The notes beneath the pieces were generated by a model. The model was not told the DNA's origin. It made no database searches and saw only the letters and a program-made list of their open reading frames with translations. Shown in pieces: positions 8,763 through 17,784 of a stretch of DNA of 35,929 nt (positions are counted from its first letter, which is position 1; each line of letters opens with the position of its first letter). Location: positions 1-35,929 of IMG/VR virus record IMGVR_UViG_3300030098_001019, one strand, 5' to 3'. The position numbers were made by a program, and so were the translations under genes. This stretch comes from a virus.

Positions 8763-9158
8763 ATGGCAGTCATTTCCGGTATTGGCGGCGGCGTGACCTA
8801 CGCTAGTGGTTACGTTGCGAATGTTCGTAGTTGGAACATCAGTCTGACTGCTGACAGTCTTGAGACAACTAAACTTGATGCAACCAATAGTTGGCGTACT
8901 CGCATCCAAGGCCTCAAGTCTTGGTCTGGCTCGTACTCTTGCTACGTTGACGGCACGGCGGTTGCAACTCTTGACGATGGAGTCGGCAATGCGCCAGCAT
9001 CTGCACTGTTCCGCTTCAATGAGTCTGGTGGTAGTGCAAAGCGACTTGAAGGCACAATTATTGTGACTGATATGTCGATCACGAACACGACAGACAGTGC
9101 AACAGAAGTCGAGTACACGTTCGAAGGCTCGGGCGAACTTTCAATCGCTACCTCTTGA
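8763..9158 (+). CDS. Major tail (tube) protein
   Basis: The 131-residue product stacks to form the tail tube. It is all-beta, with an N-terminal GIGGGVTYASGYVANVRSWN, then LTADSLETTKLDATNSWRT, the TT-x-LDAT segment being typical of small siphophage tube proteins, and a final strand EYTFEGSGELSI. Good ribosome site GGAGGG at about 8751. At 131 residues it is at the short end for tube proteins. Position between tail terminator and chaperones supports the assignment. Confidence 0.8.
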   Translation: MAVISGIGGGVTYASGYVANVRSWNISLTADSLETTKLDATNSWRTRIQGLKSWSGSYSCYVDGTAVATLDDGVGNAPASALFRFNESGGSAKRLEGTIIVTDMSITNTTDSATEVEYTFEGSGELSIATS

Positions 9159-9182
9159 TCTATCTAGTAAGGAGTCGGCCTG

Positions 9183-9500
9183 ATGGCAGACAACAAGGCA
9201 CGCAAGGTCAAGGCTTCTTTGGGAGAGGCCCGCGAATCGGAAACGGCTAGCGGGACTTCTTCCAAAGAAACCATTGTGATGGTGAGATACACTCGCACTT
9301 CACAAACCAACAAGGATGGTGGTTGGGTACTTGAGGTATCAGGTACTGCGACTGTCAATGGCAAAGATCGTGAGTTGAAGTTGAGCAAGATGTCTCACGA
9401 CAACTACGAATCACTTACTCAATCTGTCTACGCTTGGGTGAAGACAGAAAACCTACAGTCACCTATCAAGGTGTCTTTCAAAAAGTCAGTCGCTGGCTAG
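9183..9500 (+). CDS. Hypothetical tail-module protein
   Basis: The 105-residue product has a Shine-Dalgarno (AAGGAG) upstream. The N-terminus is charged and Ala/Lys/Glu-rich (residues 1-30), followed by beta-rich stretches (ETIVMVRYTRTSQ, GGWVLEVSGTATVNG). No membrane segment. I do not recognise the family. Between the tube protein and the chaperones it could be a tube-associated or assembly protein. Confidence 0.65.
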   Translation: MADNKARKVKASLGEARESETASGTSSKETIVMVRYTRTSQTNKDGGWVLEVSGTATVNGKDRELKLSKMSHDNYESLTQSVYAWVKTENLQSPIKVSFKKSVAG

Positions 9501-9515
9501 GAAGGTGATCCCCCG

Positions 9516-9929
9516 ATGTCACTCCATAAAGCAATCGCTCCACCTATCGAAGTAAAGATTGGCAATGAAACGAGACTTCGGTTTCGTCGCATTGGCTTAG
9601 ACGTATGGGCTGAGTTTTGCGACCACGTTGTAACTCGAAGGACTGCGAGCATTCACAACTTGTCCGTTGGCGACAGAGAAAAGGCGACCCTCTACCAGCA
9701 ACTTGTTGGCAAAGGCGTGGACATGGATGACATGCTCACGGAAGCCTCAACGATGGATGGGATGACTTGGTTGTTGTGCAGATGTTGCATCGACAAGGAC
9801 ATGGATGACGCGACGCTCATGCAAGTGATTCCTTTGCGAGACATCGCTGGTATCTTTGGGCAGATTGCTGATATGTCCGAGTCTGATGTTGAAGGCGCAG
9901 GCGAAGGAGATGGTTCGGGAAACCAATGA
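9516..9929 (+). CDS. Tail assembly chaperone, gpG-like (upstream frame)
   Basis: The 137-residue product is predicted to coat the tape measure during tail assembly, as lambda gpG does. It has a short beta start (PPIEVKIGNETRLRFRRI), a helical middle and an acidic, Gly-rich end (SDVEGAGEGDGSGNQ). Two features identify it: it sits directly before a second small ORF and the tape measure gene, and it carries a -1 slippery heptamer GGGAAAC two codons before its stop, in the correct phase. Most ribosomes would stop at 9929; a minority would shift and make the longer fusion. Confidence 0.85.
   Translation: MSLHKAIAPPIEVKIGNETRLRFRRIGLDVWAEFCDHVVTRRTASIHNLSVGDREKATLYQQLVGKGVDMDDMLTEASTMDGMTWLLCRCCIDKDMDDATLMQVIPLRDIAGIFGQIADMSESDVEGAGEGDGSGNQ
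9917..9923 (+). other. Programmed -1 ribosomal frameshift site (GGGAAAC)
   Basis: The heptamer is read in zero frame as G GGA AAC, exactly the X XXY YYZ arrangement. Slipping back one base re-pairs both tRNAs on GGG AAA, and reading continues as CCA ATG AAG in the frame of the next ORF. The product would be 136 residues from the first frame plus 76 from the second, 212 in all. Lambda uses the close relative GGGAAAG for G-GT. Confidence 0.88.
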
Positions 9930-10153
9930 AGCGTGCAGAGGACTGGTGCCAACTGATCGGTGCTATGTGCGCAGTGTTCGGGTTCACTTACCAAGAGGTA
10001 GTTGGCATGACGCTTGGTCAAGTAATGAGGTACGGGAAAGTGTTGCCTGACATACTGCCTTTGCGCAATCCAATGGCAGCAGGTGATGACACCGACAAGA
10101 AACTTACGGGTGACGCAGCAATTGCTGCAGTAAGAATGTGGCAAGGTAAGTAA
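9926..10153 (+). CDS. Tail assembly chaperone T-domain, expressed mainly as a frameshift extension
   Basis: The 75-codon ORF lies in the -1 frame relative to the upstream chaperone and overlaps its end. It encodes a helical domain (EDWCQLIGAMCAVFGFTYQEVVGMTLGQ) followed by a charged tail. In other siphophages the analogous T part recruits the tape measure protein. It has an ATG of its own (ATGA overlap), so independent translation is possible, but the slippery site makes the fused form the likely product. Its stop overlaps the tape measure start (TAATG). Confidence 0.8.
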   Translation: MKRAEDWCQLIGAMCAVFGFTYQEVVGMTLGQVMRYGKVLPDILPLRNPMAAGDDTDKKLTGDAAIAAVRMWQGK

Positions 10154-12618
10154 TGGCTCAAGGACCGAAGATTGCTGAAGCGCATGTTGACATCTCCGCA
10201 GACCTCACCCAACTGCGTGAAGATGTAAAGCAGATCAACGCAGAACTGCAGAAGATCAAGCCAGCAGGCATTGGCAAGATCGCTGCAGGTGCTGCCCTTG
10301 CCGGTGGCGCGCTGATGCTGCTCAAAGGCATCTTCGGCATTATCACCGGTGCCATTCGCATGTTCGTGAAGTTGGTCAAGACAGTCTTGGTCACTGCGTT
10401 CAAGATTCTTGCTGCGATTGTGAAAGGTGTCTTCAAGGCAATAACCGCAGTTGTCAAAGGCGTGATAGCGCTTATCAAGAAGACAGTCACTTTCATTCAA
10501 AGTTCTATTCGGGTCTCTGCCGACTTCGGCCAGTCAATGGCTCGGGTTGCAGCCTTGACAGGCACTAAAGGCACTGAGGCCTTTGAAGGGTTGCGGAAGA
10601 CTGCACTCCAGTTGGGTCGAACAACTGAGTTCACTGCAACTCAAGCAGCAGATGCAATGGGTAACTTTGCTATGGCCGGTTTCAAAACCGACCAGATCCT
10701 GCAAGCCATTGGTCCCACTCTTGACTTTGCATCGGCCAACATGCTTGACCTTGGCACTGCCTCAGACATTGCCGCTCGCGTCATGGGAGCAATGCAACTC
10801 AGTGCATCTGAAACTCGTCGTGTGATGGACGCGCTGACTGTCGGTGCGACCAAGACGAACCAGAATGTGATTGATCTTGGCGAAGCGTTCAAGAACGCAG
10901 GCTCTGCTGCGGGTTCAGCGAATGCTTCCTTCGAGATGACAACTGCTGCACTGATGGCAATGGCCGATCAAGGCCAGCGAGGTTCTGAGGCCGGCTCTGC
11001 ACTCAAGCAGGTGTTCCTCAAACTTGGCACCAAGAATGTCAGTAGGTTGTTCAATCAACTCAACATTCCTCTTGCTGACGCTACTGGCAACTTCAGACAA
11101 CTGCCCGATCTCATTGACGACATGAACGTGGCATTCCAGAGTACGGATGAGATCACGAAACTCACCATGCTCATTGAGGCATTCGGTACTCGGGCTGGTC
11201 CGGGCATGGTCAAGTTGCTGAACGCAGGCGGAAACGCATTGCGTGACTACTTGGGTCTCATCAAGAAGAACACCGGTGCTGCAGCCGACATTGCTGCAAT
11301 TCAACGAGACACGGTCGCCACAAGTTTCAAGTTGGTGCAGTCTGCTGTTGAAGGTCTAAGGATCGCAGTGGGTGACGTCTTCGGGCCATTCATCATGGCA
11401 AGAAACAAGCGGGTCGCAAAGTTCCTCGAAGGAGTGACTAAGGCAGTCGTTTCTTGGACACCGGTAATTCAAGAGAAGATCAAAGAACTATTCGATTGGG
11501 TTCGAAACGAGTCAAGGCAGTGGATCACTGACCTTATTGCAGAGTTCCTTATCTTCAAGGCAGACTTCTTGGCGACATGGGGTGCCATCAAGCAAACCTT
11601 GTCATCGCTATTCGCTGGAGGAGGCGACTTCTTCAAAGACGTAATCGGTCTTGACTTCATGGACGGCAAGAACAAGATGCGTGACTTTGGGGTCTTTGTG
11701 ATCTCTGTCCTTACTGAGATTGAAGGTGTGATTGACCGCATCGTCATTCTCATTGCCTCCTTGTTCGCTACTGTTGCTGACAATGCTGCGATGATTGCAA
11801 ACTTCTTGGGTTCTGTCGCGGACGTAATGAACCCCTTTGCTGGCAGGCACAAGAAGCAAAGAGCGCAAGACAACATCGAGAACTTCATCAAGAACACGCT
11901 GCCCAATATGGGTGCAAGTTTCATGCAGAATGTGTCGGGCGGGTTTGCACGACTCGGCCAAACCAACATCAATCCTTCTACTGGACGAGTCGATGAGTTG
12001 CCCGGCCAAGGTCCGTTAGGCTTCACTCCCGGCTCGATATTGCAGCGAAAGACAGACCGTATCGCTGCGCTAGATGCCTTGCGCAAAGAAGCAATGGAAG
12101 CCTCTGGAGTCACTCAAGAGTCCGCAGATAAAGATGCAGCAGATACAGTTGCCGACTGGATGAATCTCTTTGGACAAGCAACGGCCTTGCGAGCGCCTCA
12201 GACCCTTGGCGAACTGGGGGATATGTTCAAAGGAGCATTGGGAGAACTCAAGGCCGGTGCGCTTGGTATGACTGACCAATTCCTTGGTGAAGGTAAAACC
12301 GAAGAACTTGGGAAGGCGATTGCCAAAGGTGTGCAAGAAATAATGTTCGGTCCGAGTATTGAAGATCGAATCGAAGAAGCAAGGGCAAGGTTGGAGAAAA
12401 GGAAAGAACAGCAAACCGGACTTCCCATGCCCACTATGGGTAGTATTGCGACTGTCTTTGGCGCAATGAAGATGGGAGTTACGCCCGAGCAACGATTGCT
12501 GCAAACAATCGCAACTGCTGCAACTGCGACTGCAGAGAATACCAAGAAGACCGAAAAGAACACTGCTGAAGTGAAGAACCAAACCGTCGGCGGCCACACT
12601 CATAACTACCTAACCTAA
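10153..12618 (+). CDS. Tail tape measure protein
   Basis: The 821-residue product sets tail length and is ejected ahead of the DNA. Residues about 1-40 are helical and coiled-coil-like (ADLTQLREDVKQINAELQK). A long hydrophobic region at about 45-120 follows. The conserved tape measure core starts near residue 125 with SADFGQSMARVAALTG, then ATQAADAMGNFAMAG and TTAALMAMADQGQRG, typical of the TP901-1/TIGR01760 family. A second hydrophobic patch lies near 515-560. The C-terminus is charged and ends GGHTHNYLT. At about 1 angstrom-scale rise per helical residue, 821 residues suggest a tail of the order of 120 nm, an inference only. Confidence 0.93.
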   Translation: MAQGPKIAEAHVDISADLTQLREDVKQINAELQKIKPAGIGKIAAGAALAGGALMLLKGIFGIITGAIRMFVKLVKTVLVTAFKILAAIVKGVFKAITAVVKGVIALIKKTVTFIQSSIRVSADFGQSMARVAALTGTKGTEAFEGLRKTALQLGRTTEFTATQAADAMGNFAMAGFKTDQILQAIGPTLDFASANMLDLGTASDIAARVMGAMQLSASETRRVMDALTVGATKTNQNVIDLGEAFKNAGSAAGSANASFEMTTAALMAMADQGQRGSEAGSALKQVFLKLGTKNVSRLFNQLNIPLADATGNFRQLPDLIDDMNVAFQSTDEITKLTMLIEAFGTRAGPGMVKLLNAGGNALRDYLGLIKKNTGAAADIAAIQRDTVATSFKLVQSAVEGLRIAVGDVFGPFIMARNKRVAKFLEGVTKAVVSWTPVIQEKIKELFDWVRNESRQWITDLIAEFLIFKADFLATWGAIKQTLSSLFAGGGDFFKDVIGLDFMDGKNKMRDFGVFVISVLTEIEGVIDRIVILIASLFATVADNAAMIANFLGSVADVMNPFAGRHKKQRAQDNIENFIKNTLPNMGASFMQNVSGGFARLGQTNINPSTGRVDELPGQGPLGFTPGSILQRKTDRIAALDALRKEAMEASGVTQESADKDAADTVADWMNLFGQATALRAPQTLGELGDMFKGALGELKAGALGMTDQFLGEGKTEELGKAIAKGVQEIMFGPSIEDRIEEARARLEKRKEQQTGLPMPTMGSIATVFGAMKMGVTPEQRLLQTIATAATATAENTKKTEKNTAEVKNQTVGGHTHNYLT

Positions 12619-12627
12619 GAGGCAAAG

Positions 12628-13554
12628 ATGGCAGAGGTACTACAAGAACTTATCGGGGGGCAACAATTCTCCTACGGGTGCAACACTTCAACCGGCAGCC
12701 GCAGGTTTCTTCTCTACGAAGATGACACTTCAGTATCTTTCCCATTGGGTAGGGCACTCAACTACCTCAAGCAAAACCTAGACATTGGGATGGGTTGGGA
12801 AGGTGTCCCCGGCTGGACAGTTACTGACGTTACCGTTCAGTCCAGTTCTGAAAGATCAGAGGCATACGAGATCACGGCCAACTATCGGTTTGGTGTTGCT
12901 TGCGACACCGCGCCTTGGATGATTGGGTGCGTCTCAACCAATGTGTCTGCAAGAACCGAGATGCTCGACATGTACCGAGCAAACCCAAAGACCATTGCAC
13001 AAGTTGCTCCAAGGGAAGATGGCAACGAAGGCACAGACATCGGGGGCAACTCAATGGACGTAGGCGGAGAGGCCGCGTCATACTTGCTCCCGTTGCTTGA
13101 CTTGCAAGTTGTCGAGAACGCAACCTCGCCTCCAAACCACATTGTCTTGGCTTCCTACATTGGATGCCGCAACAAGTTCCAATGGGGCAACGGTGCGCCT
13201 CCCGGATCGCTCGTATATCGCGGCACTTCAAGCAACCTCAATGGCGGCATCTACACGTTGACGCACAACTTCACTCTTGACTTGGATCTGCATCATGCAA
13301 GACAAGTCGCAGTCAACAATGCAGACGGGGAAGCAATGGTTGCGTCAGCCAACATCGCAACTCAAACCGGTGATGGCAAGAATGCAATCATCGCAAAAGG
13401 ATGCTCCGAACATGTAGTGTGGGTGCAGCCATTCGATTGCTTGCTTGACTTTGACTTGATTCCTTTCTCAGACTGCTGGCCGACTTCGCCATACTCCAAC
13501 TTGGATCACATGTGGCCGAACGGTATGTCTACACCGGCCTCTATCTACGGATGA
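12628..13554 (+). CDS. Tail protein after the tape measure (distal-tail candidate)
   Basis: The 308-residue product has a GAGG ribosome site 9 bp upstream. I do not recognise a family. It is beta-rich with scattered cysteines, and includes LLYEDDTSVSFPLGRALNYL, a NGGIYTLTHNFTLDLDLHHAR strand region and a Trp/Cys-containing end. In siphophages the gene after the tape measure normally encodes the distal tail protein or a tip component, which is the only basis for the suggested role. No signal peptide. Confidence 0.6.
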   Translation: MAEVLQELIGGQQFSYGCNTSTGSRRFLLYEDDTSVSFPLGRALNYLKQNLDIGMGWEGVPGWTVTDVTVQSSSERSEAYEITANYRFGVACDTAPWMIGCVSTNVSARTEMLDMYRANPKTIAQVAPREDGNEGTDIGGNSMDVGGEAASYLLPLLDLQVVENATSPPNHIVLASYIGCRNKFQWGNGAPPGSLVYRGTSSNLNGGIYTLTHNFTLDLDLHHARQVAVNNADGEAMVASANIATQTGDGKNAIIAKGCSEHVVWVQPFDCLLDFDLIPFSDCWPTSPYSNLDHMWPNGMSTPASIYG

Positions 13555-13557
13555 CCA

Positions 13558-15099
13558 ATGGCTAACTACCCACAGATCTCTGAAGGACTGGGCAAACTCA
13601 CTCCTGCCTTGTGGGCGCGCCTAATGAAAGGCCTGAAGGACTTTGAAGACTTCACGGCCAACAATAACGCGATGCGAGTTCGGGACCGCAAAGGTCGCAG
13701 GGGCAAGCGAGGCGGTGTTTCCGCATCGAACTTGGTGCGAGTAAAGAACACGGGCAGCAATCAGATTCTCCAGTACGAAGCGTGCGTGGTTCAGACGAAC
13801 TACATCACTCTCGACGATCAACTCGATGCTTGTGAAAGTTGCAGTGGGTCTACGGTTTGCGACTTTGGCGAATGCGGAGTGTGGCCCGGAGGCGGCGATG
13901 AAGGCAAAGGCTACTCGGATGTCTATGACATGCTGCGGTCGTCACCAGACCTTACTGTCGAAGTCAAAGACGCACGCTCAACAAGCACGCTCAAACCCAA
14001 GCCCGGCGCACTGCTAGACGTTCTTGTTGCAGCGGGTGACATTGGTGCTGGTGAAGAAGGCTTCTGCTACTTGTCTGGCTTGCACTACGCTTGGATATGG
14101 GACCCAAGAGGAATCACCAACTGCCCTATCTCTCCCACGACGAACGGCTCACTTCGGCAACATGAGTTTCTCTACGCCGACCTGCCCGATATCCCGATGG
14201 GGTACAAGGATGGCTACGGCCCTGACCAATGGACAGACAGTGCAAGCATCTACACGGGAGTGCCGGAAGATCCGTTTCTCACTGGCGGCGGATTGGTGCC
14301 GTATGACTACACGTTTGACGGGGATGGTTCAGCAGGAAGTTATATCACGGGCAATGGAGTCAGCGGGTATGACGTGTACTTGCCCTTGATCGCAAGGCCG
14401 CAAGGCAGGTACCGCATTCACTGGATCGACACGACCGACAAGGTGTATCAGAACACTTCAGACGGAGCGGCCGGAACGCAGAAGGATTGGTGGTTGGCTG
14501 ACTGGGCTTGCAACATCACAGGTGCAGGCGAGCATGGCGAGCCAGAAGGACACGCAACAGGATACGATTCTAGGATTCGCATGGCGCTCGTTGAACGACT
14601 CCCGCATTGGGAAACCCCTACCGTGATGGCACAAGTCACAAGGCACACACAAGCACTCAAGAGCGGCCAATATCAAGACCTTCAGTATTGGTACCAGTGG
14701 CGATACCTTGTCAGCGGAACTTGGAACGATGAGTCTGCCAACTACTTCAACTACTGGCAACTTGCTGAGTATGGGTATGGGATCAACATGCCCGAACTTC
14801 ACAACTGCCTCTGCACCAATTCCACTTGCAGCAACTGCGGGATAGACCCAGACGATCCGCCTGCGTCAGATGACTTCAATGACTTCGCTGGCGGCATCAA
14901 CATCAGCAAGTTGAACGACTGCTTTGGCATTGGTGGTTGGGAGTTGGTTCCTGCAGCGGGGTATAACGACCAAAGCAATGGCATCGGCAAGATGTCTTTC
15001 GTCAATATGCGGCTCGGCATGGATGAGAATGGAAACCAGATGCCGTCGTTCTCGATTCAGAACGGTGTGCAAAGTATCTGCGTCGTGAGTCCCGGCTAG
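13558..15099 (+). CDS. Cysteine-rich distal tail / tail-tip protein
   Basis: The 513-residue product has no family I can name. The basic N-terminus (RVRDRKGRRGKRGG, about 40-53) is followed by beta-rich sequence and two cysteine clusters: CESCSGSTVCDFGECG near residues 90-105 and CLCTNSTCSNCG near 420-430, spaced as in metal-binding knuckles or disulfide knots. Many Trp, Tyr and Gly residues are typical of adhesin surfaces. Position after the tape measure and before adhesin-like genes suggests a baseplate or tip component. Only three bases separate it from the previous stop. Confidence 0.6.
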   Translation: MANYPQISEGLGKLTPALWARLMKGLKDFEDFTANNNAMRVRDRKGRRGKRGGVSASNLVRVKNTGSNQILQYEACVVQTNYITLDDQLDACESCSGSTVCDFGECGVWPGGGDEGKGYSDVYDMLRSSPDLTVEVKDARSTSTLKPKPGALLDVLVAAGDIGAGEEGFCYLSGLHYAWIWDPRGITNCPISPTTNGSLRQHEFLYADLPDIPMGYKDGYGPDQWTDSASIYTGVPEDPFLTGGGLVPYDYTFDGDGSAGSYITGNGVSGYDVYLPLIARPQGRYRIHWIDTTDKVYQNTSDGAAGTQKDWWLADWACNITGAGEHGEPEGHATGYDSRIRMALVERLPHWETPTVMAQVTRHTQALKSGQYQDLQYWYQWRYLVSGTWNDESANYFNYWQLAEYGYGINMPELHNCLCTNSTCSNCGIDPDDPPASDDFNDFAGGINISKLNDCFGIGGWELVPAAGYNDQSNGIGKMSFVNMRLGMDENGNQMPSFSIQNGVQSICVVSPG

Positions 15100-15101
15100 T
15101 C

Positions 15102-16601
15102 ATGTACCCTTACAAGTGCTGCTGCTGCGGTGGATGCAATTGCTGGTCATTGGACGATGGTTCTCCCGGTACTGGATTCGGTGACAACTCGACATGCAAC
15201 AGGTGTCTCCGCAATGACGGCACTCGCTGCGGTACTGAGAACAACTACGCGGGTGACGACTGTGCCACTGATGAATGCGGGCCATCGGTGCCTACGGTTA
15301 TTCCATTCTCTGCAAGCACGCACTGGGCATGGGGCTGGTCGCGTCGAGAGTTTGCTCTATCTTGCATGGGAGCGAGTTCGCCTGAAGCATCTGCAACGCT
15401 GACCAACTCGGGGTGGGGATGCGGGGGAGATCAAACCGGTGTCTCAATGTGGAGCACTTGGAACGCAGCAGATCAGACAGGTGGAGTCTTTTGGGTTCCT
15501 GCTGGCAACATCAGTATGTCTCTCCGTCTTGACAACGAGCAGGCTTACAACTTGGGCGAATGGACAGACGGCACTTCGACTCCCGGAGGTTGGGTAGATG
15601 GCCACCCTCCCGGTTGCTGCGCCAAGTACTACTACGGCAAGTGTGATCTTGCTGGCCCTGCCACTCCAAGCATTAGCACGAACCCTTGGGGATACGACGC
15701 AGCCGACTTCGGCGGAACGGGTGAAGCCACGACAACTGCACCAACGTCTTTGGAAGCATGGGGCAGGCTTGAGTTGTTGACCGGAGGTTGGGCATTCAAC
15801 TATGGCGACCTCAAGCCTCACCTCGTGATGCGTGCAACACTTCAGATTTGGGTCGCGATCAAAGACTGGTTCAGCAACATCAGCGAAGTCATCAACGGCA
15901 ATGCCTCATACCGCAGGCAGATGATGGCGTTGGTGACTTACTCCTATGTTGAGGTGGGCGGTTGTTCTTGCAATCACGGTGCGGAACTTATTGAAGGCAT
16001 CGACTGGTCGAACATATCGTCTGGCTTTTGGAACTACCGATGGCCGTACCCAAGTTCTGGCTCAGCGGATGTTTCAGATACTGCCAACTACACGACAACG
16101 CCGGGGGTGGGATCAGGTGGAACCTACCACTGCGGCGACTGCGGGAGAGGTACTCCATGCCCATGTACCGCAGAAACATTCACGCTCAAAGGATTCGAAG
16201 GTTGCGGTGAACCGTTCTGCACACCTACTGACTGTTCAGCCCCGTGGTTCTGGAGAACTAACGTGCCTGCCAACACGAGCAACAAGAATCCTGCGAATCT
16301 GGTTTGGACATACGCCGCGACAAGAGGCGGTGGGCATGCAGCAGGAATGAAGAACGATAGTGGTGCGGCTTGGGGAAGTGGTGCGGCGGTGTACAACCAA
16401 GGCGGAACGGCTGACGGTCACGGATGGAAGGCCTACAACTACATGAGAGATAACGGGTGTATCGCTCTTGGCGGCGGCTCCTTCAATACGAACCGAATGA
16501 TCGGTGGCTTCGTCGGTGGGGGTTGGAACACGGGAACAACAATGCCCGCTTGTGGATTGACAGATGTATCTATCGGGGTGGGTGGAGGTCAGTTGTCTTG
16601 A
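15102..16601 (+). CDS. Very cysteine/glycine/tryptophan-rich tail protein
   Basis: The 499-residue product starts with an extraordinary cluster, KCCCCGGCNCW at residues 5-15, followed by CNRCLRNDGTRCG, then internal GCCAKYYYGKC, GGCSCNHG, CGDCGRGTPCPC and CGEPFCTPTDC. The body is Gly, Trp and Asn rich, as in extracellular beta structures. There is no signal peptide, so the cysteines would be reduced in the host cytoplasm unless they bind metal, and could form disulfides only in the finished virion. Probably a tail-tip or fiber component by position. Start ATG 15102 lies just after the preceding stop. Confidence 0.6.
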   Translation: MYPYKCCCCGGCNCWSLDDGSPGTGFGDNSTCNRCLRNDGTRCGTENNYAGDDCATDECGPSVPTVIPFSASTHWAWGWSRREFALSCMGASSPEASATLTNSGWGCGGDQTGVSMWSTWNAADQTGGVFWVPAGNISMSLRLDNEQAYNLGEWTDGTSTPGGWVDGHPPGCCAKYYYGKCDLAGPATPSISTNPWGYDAADFGGTGEATTTAPTSLEAWGRLELLTGGWAFNYGDLKPHLVMRATLQIWVAIKDWFSNISEVINGNASYRRQMMALVTYSYVEVGGCSCNHGAELIEGIDWSNISSGFWNYRWPYPSSGSADVSDTANYTTTPGVGSGGTYHCGDCGRGTPCPCTAETFTLKGFEGCGEPFCTPTDCSAPWFWRTNVPANTSNKNPANLVWTYAATRGGGHAAGMKNDSGAAWGSGAAVYNQGGTADGHGWKAYNYMRDNGCIALGGGSFNTNRMIGGFVGGGWNTGTTMPACGLTDVSIGVGGGQLS

Positions 16602-16603
16602 GC

Positions 16604-16900
16604 ATGGAAACGAAGCACATGGGTTGCAGGCATTGGGTGTCTAGCCGTGACTTCTGCGTGAAGTTGCACGTCATGGCTCCGCGAACGAAGTGCGTTGGTT
16701 GTGAGTTCTACGAAGGCGGCGATCCCGGCTTGGGCGATGCGGTAGAAAAACTCATTGATATCGGGACATTAGGCCAAGGGAAGAAGATTGCAAAGGTGGT
16801 TGCCAAAGCAACAGGCAAGAAAGATTGTGGCTGCGGGAAACGTCGCGCCGCGTTGAACAGGCTTGGTGATAAACTGTCACCGAAGAAAGGCGGGGACTGA
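16604..16900 (+). CDS. Small cysteine-rich protein with CxxC and CGC motifs
   Basis: The 98-residue product has two cysteine regions: C8, C18, C30 and C33 in an arrangement like a four-cysteine metal site, and a C-terminal DCGCGKRRAALNRL. The middle is Gly/Lys rich and could be flexible. The frame is open upstream to 16457, but that part overlaps the preceding gene out of frame; ATG 16604, two bases after that gene's stop, is the sensible start. It overlaps the next gene by one base (TGATG). It may be a metal-binding tail-tip cofactor or an assembly chaperone for the cysteine-rich proteins encoded just upstream; this is inference. Confidence 0.6.
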   Translation: METKHMGCRHWVSSRDFCVKLHVMAPRTKCVGCEFYEGGDPGLGDAVEKLIDIGTLGQGKKIAKVVAKATGKKDCGCGKRRAALNRLGDKLSPKKGGD

Positions 16901-17784
16901 TGGCTACGAGATATTGGACGAACGGTGCTGGCACAGGTGTCATCAGCACTGCAAGCAACTGGACACCATCGGGTGCGCCATCTGCGGGCGACACCTTGAT
17001 CTTTGCCGCTGCGCCAACAGGTGCAACGTCAACCGCAGTCGTTGGGGGAAACTACCTCTCGCTTGGCGACATGGCTGAAGTGCGAATTGGCACAGGGTTC
17101 AATGCGGCCTTTGGATCGAGTTCTGCCTATGTCGTAATCGAAGCATCGTCAGTCATTCTTGAAAGTGGAGCGGATGTCTTCTTGGACGTAGAGTGCGCAG
17201 GCGCATCGGACAAGGTTGTCGTAGGCAGTACGCCTTTCGGTGCAGACGCACTGCACATTCGAGGCGACATCAATGAACTGCGAATCCTAGATGCAATCGG
17301 TGACGTCTCAGTTGAGTCAACGACTACCTGCACAACGTCGAGCGGCAATACCGAAGTAGACACAATGTATGTCTTCAGTCGGTCGGAGCCAACTGTCACT
17401 ATTGAAACTGCGGTCGCAAGCATGGACGAACTGAACGTCGAGGGCGGCAGCGTTGAATGCAGTGCGCCGGTGACAACCGTGAACCTGTACGCAGGCAAGC
17501 ACAAGCAAACTTCGACTGGTGCAATCACGACGCTCAATGTCTACAACAACTCCTATGCAACGCTCGAAGGCAGCGGCACGGTAACGAACCTCAACATGTA
17601 CGGCGGCAACGTCAAGTTCAGAAACAACGCCTCGGACGGCATCACCGTCACGAACTGCACGCTGAACTCCGGCACGCTTGACTTGCAGTCATCGCTTCGC
17701 AATGTCACCTTTACGAACGACATTCTCAACAAGGGTGGAGTGTTGAGGCCGCCACTGGCTTCAACGGTCGCTCTGTCTTACTGA
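16900..17784 (+). CDS. Beta-rich adhesin-like tail protein (paralog A)
   Basis: The 294-residue product opens with a motif W-x5-G-x8-ASNW-x2-SG-x-PSAGDTLIF, as in passenger-domain repeats of bacterial autotransporter-like surface proteins (NW-x-GG-x-P-x-GD). The rest is Thr/Ser/Val/Asn-rich with repeated short strands (TTVNLYAGK, TTLNVYNNS, TNLNMYGGN) every 20 or so residues, consistent with a right-handed beta-helix. Such folds serve as receptor-binding fibers or depolymerases; no catalytic motif is visible. It is homologous to the next gene and joined to it by TGATG. Confidence 0.65.
   Translation: MATRYWTNGAGTGVISTASNWTPSGAPSAGDTLIFAAAPTGATSTAVVGGNYLSLGDMAEVRIGTGFNAAFGSSSAYVVIEASSVILESGADVFLDVECAGASDKVVVGSTPFGADALHIRGDINELRILDAIGDVSVESTTTCTTSSGNTEVDTMYVFSRSEPTVTIETAVASMDELNVEGGSVECSAPVTTVNLYAGKHKQTSTGAITTLNVYNNSYATLEGSGTVTNLNMYGGNVKFRNNASDGITVTNCTLNSGTLDLQSSLRNVTFTNDILNKGGVLRPPLASTVALSY

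Noticed and set aside
11469-12113. 214-codon open frame on the minus strand
   Set aside because: It lies entirely inside the tape measure gene, antisense to it, with no ribosome site and Ser/Pro/Arg-rich shadow composition.
16457-16603. Upstream extension of the small cysteine-rich gene
   Set aside because: It overlaps the preceding structural gene out of frame; ATG 16604 just after that gene's stop is adequate.
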